Source: JBCCRH01 sp039208045
Lineage (GTDB): Bacteria > Bacteroidota > Bacteroidia > Chitinophagales > Saprospiraceae
DNA length: 7,283 nucleotides
NCBI GenBank assembly: GCA_039208045.1
Contig: JBCCRH010000333.1
Coordinates: 1 to 7,283, forward strand
Direction: 5' to 3'
In this document: positions 6,329 through 7,283 of the stretch, in pieces
Layout of the letters: every line of letters begins with the position of its first letter
Position numbering within the stretch: the stretch's first letter is position 1
The notes under the pieces: model-generated
Told to the model about the DNA's origin: nothing
Databases searched by the model: none
What the model saw: the letters and a program-made list of their open reading frames with translations, nothing else
Made by a program: the position numbers and the translations under genes

Positions 6329-7283
6329 TTATTTTATCACCTTTTGTTCAGCTGCATTAACAAAGATAGTATTACCAATATTTTCATAACCCTTAAACAC
6401 TTCTGTTCCGTTGTGTTTTACCACCTCATCTCTAAAGCCAACAATCGTTAGGTCAGCGTCTTTTGACTTTTCTTTGATAATGTGCCGAGGATCCGCCGCT
6501 TGCTTGCGTGGAATGACCTCAATGTTGTTGGGAGAAATCGGCAATTGCCCATCTTCAATAAGCTCAAACAAACGCTTTAGTTCATCACTACATGTCTCTT
6601 CTGGAAAAATGGCGAATATTTTAATCTGTCCTTTGCTCCAGTCTTTGTGACCTAAGATGATATAGGCCAGTAAGATCATCAAATTGGCATTCTCATAATC
6701 ATTAGAAGTAATCCAAATATGAATCTCATACTTAAGTCCATACGAGCGTTCTGAACTCCCTATTACTAGAACATCAAAATCAACAGATTTGATCAATTTA
6801 AAGTTGTCGACAATGTCACTCAGGTTCTGTGGATTTTGTTTGGAGAATTCCAGTAACAATAGGTTGTTATCGGTACCAGATATTCCGGGTAACTGAATAA
6901 CCTGTGCAATGGCAGAAGTGTAGGACGGACTAATCAACGTATCGATATAAATATTACTCTTACTGGTTTCTGCCATCTTGATGAGCCGGTCTTTAGCGAA
7001 GTTCGCTTCCTTATGAGTTGCTTTTGATAAATAGCCATTGATTTTATGGATATAGGTACCAAATCCATATTTCTGCGAAATCCACCGCAGCAGATCAAAA
7101 GCTGCCAATCGATCAAAAGAATGCTCTGAAATACAAACAACGGAAGGTCGCCAGCTCGCCGTTTGTTCCTTTTCTGCTTTTTGTAAAAAGACCTGTAGCT
7201 GCCGACTAAACTGAAAGATAACCCCCTGAAAGATGACCGCTAAATTCTTCTTTTCTGGATTATAGCGACTGGTCACCAAATAA
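6329..7283 (-). CDS. C-terminal part of a transporter with an SLC12-like (cation-chloride cotransporter type) cytoplasmic domain, partial
   Basis: The frame is open to the right edge, so the N-terminus is outside the window. A TTG at 7279 could be read as a start, but the open codons before it and the lack of a leader argue for a truncated gene. About 317 residues are visible. Counting from the TTG codon, the segment begins with a basic stretch and QGVIFQFSRQLQVFLQKAE (18-36), then SWRPSVVCIS (42-51). This resembles the QxL...xxRPQ opening of the cytoplasmic tail of Na-K-Cl and K-Cl cotransporters and their bacterial APC-superfamily relatives. PGISGTDNNLLLLEF (131-145) and YEIHIWITSNDYENANLMILLAYII (184-208), followed by DWSKGQIKIFAIF (213-225), match the DxWWxxxDGGLxxLLxYLL...W...KIRIF pattern of that tail. 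No membrane span is expected in this part; the transmembrane core should lie upstream. DADLTIVGF near 275-282 has a universal-stress-protein-like look, an alternative reading of the fold. The transported ion or amino acid cannot be told. hemA follows after 245 bases. Confidence 0.6.
   Translation of the reverse strand, partial: YLVTSRYNPEKKNLAVIFQGVIFQFSRQLQVFLQKAEKEQTASWRPSVVCISEHSFDRLAAFDLLRWISQKYGFGTYIHKINGYLSKATHKEANFAKDRLIKMAETSKSNIYIDTLISPSYTSAIAQVIQLPGISGTDNNLLLLEFSKQNPQNLSDIVDNFKLIKSVDFDVLVIGSSERSYGLKYEIHIWITSNDYENANLMILLAYIILGHKDWSKGQIKIFAIFPEETCSDELKRLFELIEDGQLPISPNNIEVIPRKQAADPRHIIKEKSKDADLTIVGFRDEVVKHNGTEVFKGYENIGNTIFVNAAEQKVIK

Overview
The window looks like ordinary chromosomal DNA of a member of the Bacteroidota, possibly a marine or free-living lineage. 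The reasons are a DUF4294-type protein, a pair of exported imidazolonepropionase-like amidohydrolases, a glutamyl-tRNA reductase of the Bacteroidota type, AT-rich leaders with TAnnTTTG-like promoter elements, and no strong Shine-Dalgarno sites. This placement is inference from protein character. No marker gene here fixes the genus.

All five genes lie on the minus strand, so transcription runs from high to low coordinates. In that order they are: (i) the C-terminal part of a membrane transporter whose cytoplasmic tail resembles that of the SLC12/cation-chloride cotransporter type, entering from the right edge (7283-6329); (ii) a 245-base spacer with a plausible promoter; (iii) hemA, glutamyl-tRNA reductase (6083-4842); (iv) a 1003-residue exported protein with two amidohydrolase modules joined by a beta-rich segment and a lysine-rich linker (4754-1743); (v) a 432-residue exported amidohydrolase-like protein starting 4 bases after it (1738-440); (vi) an intrinsic terminator (371-417) and a candidate promoter; (vii) the N-terminal part of a secreted DUF4294 protein running off the left edge (299-1).

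The two amidohydrolase genes are the functional centre. They form a tight two-gene unit ending at a clear terminator, both with N-terminal export signals. Of the three amidohydrolase modules they encode, only one (the C-terminal half of the large protein) keeps the HxH metal motif and the other expected ligands. The other two lack HxH. The pair may therefore act as one catalytic module with two degenerate companions, probably on an exported cyclic-amide, peptide or related substrate that the sequence does not reveal. hemA makes glutamate-1-semialdehyde for tetrapyrrole synthesis and has no evident link to the amidohydrolases beyond position.

I see no tRNA, rRNA, CRISPR array, insertion sequence, phage gene or defence system. 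Both gaps of more than 100 bases contain only promoter- or terminator-like signals. The most unusual thing is the arrangement of one intact and two degenerate amidohydrolase modules. I do not see strong evidence of a wholly new system.
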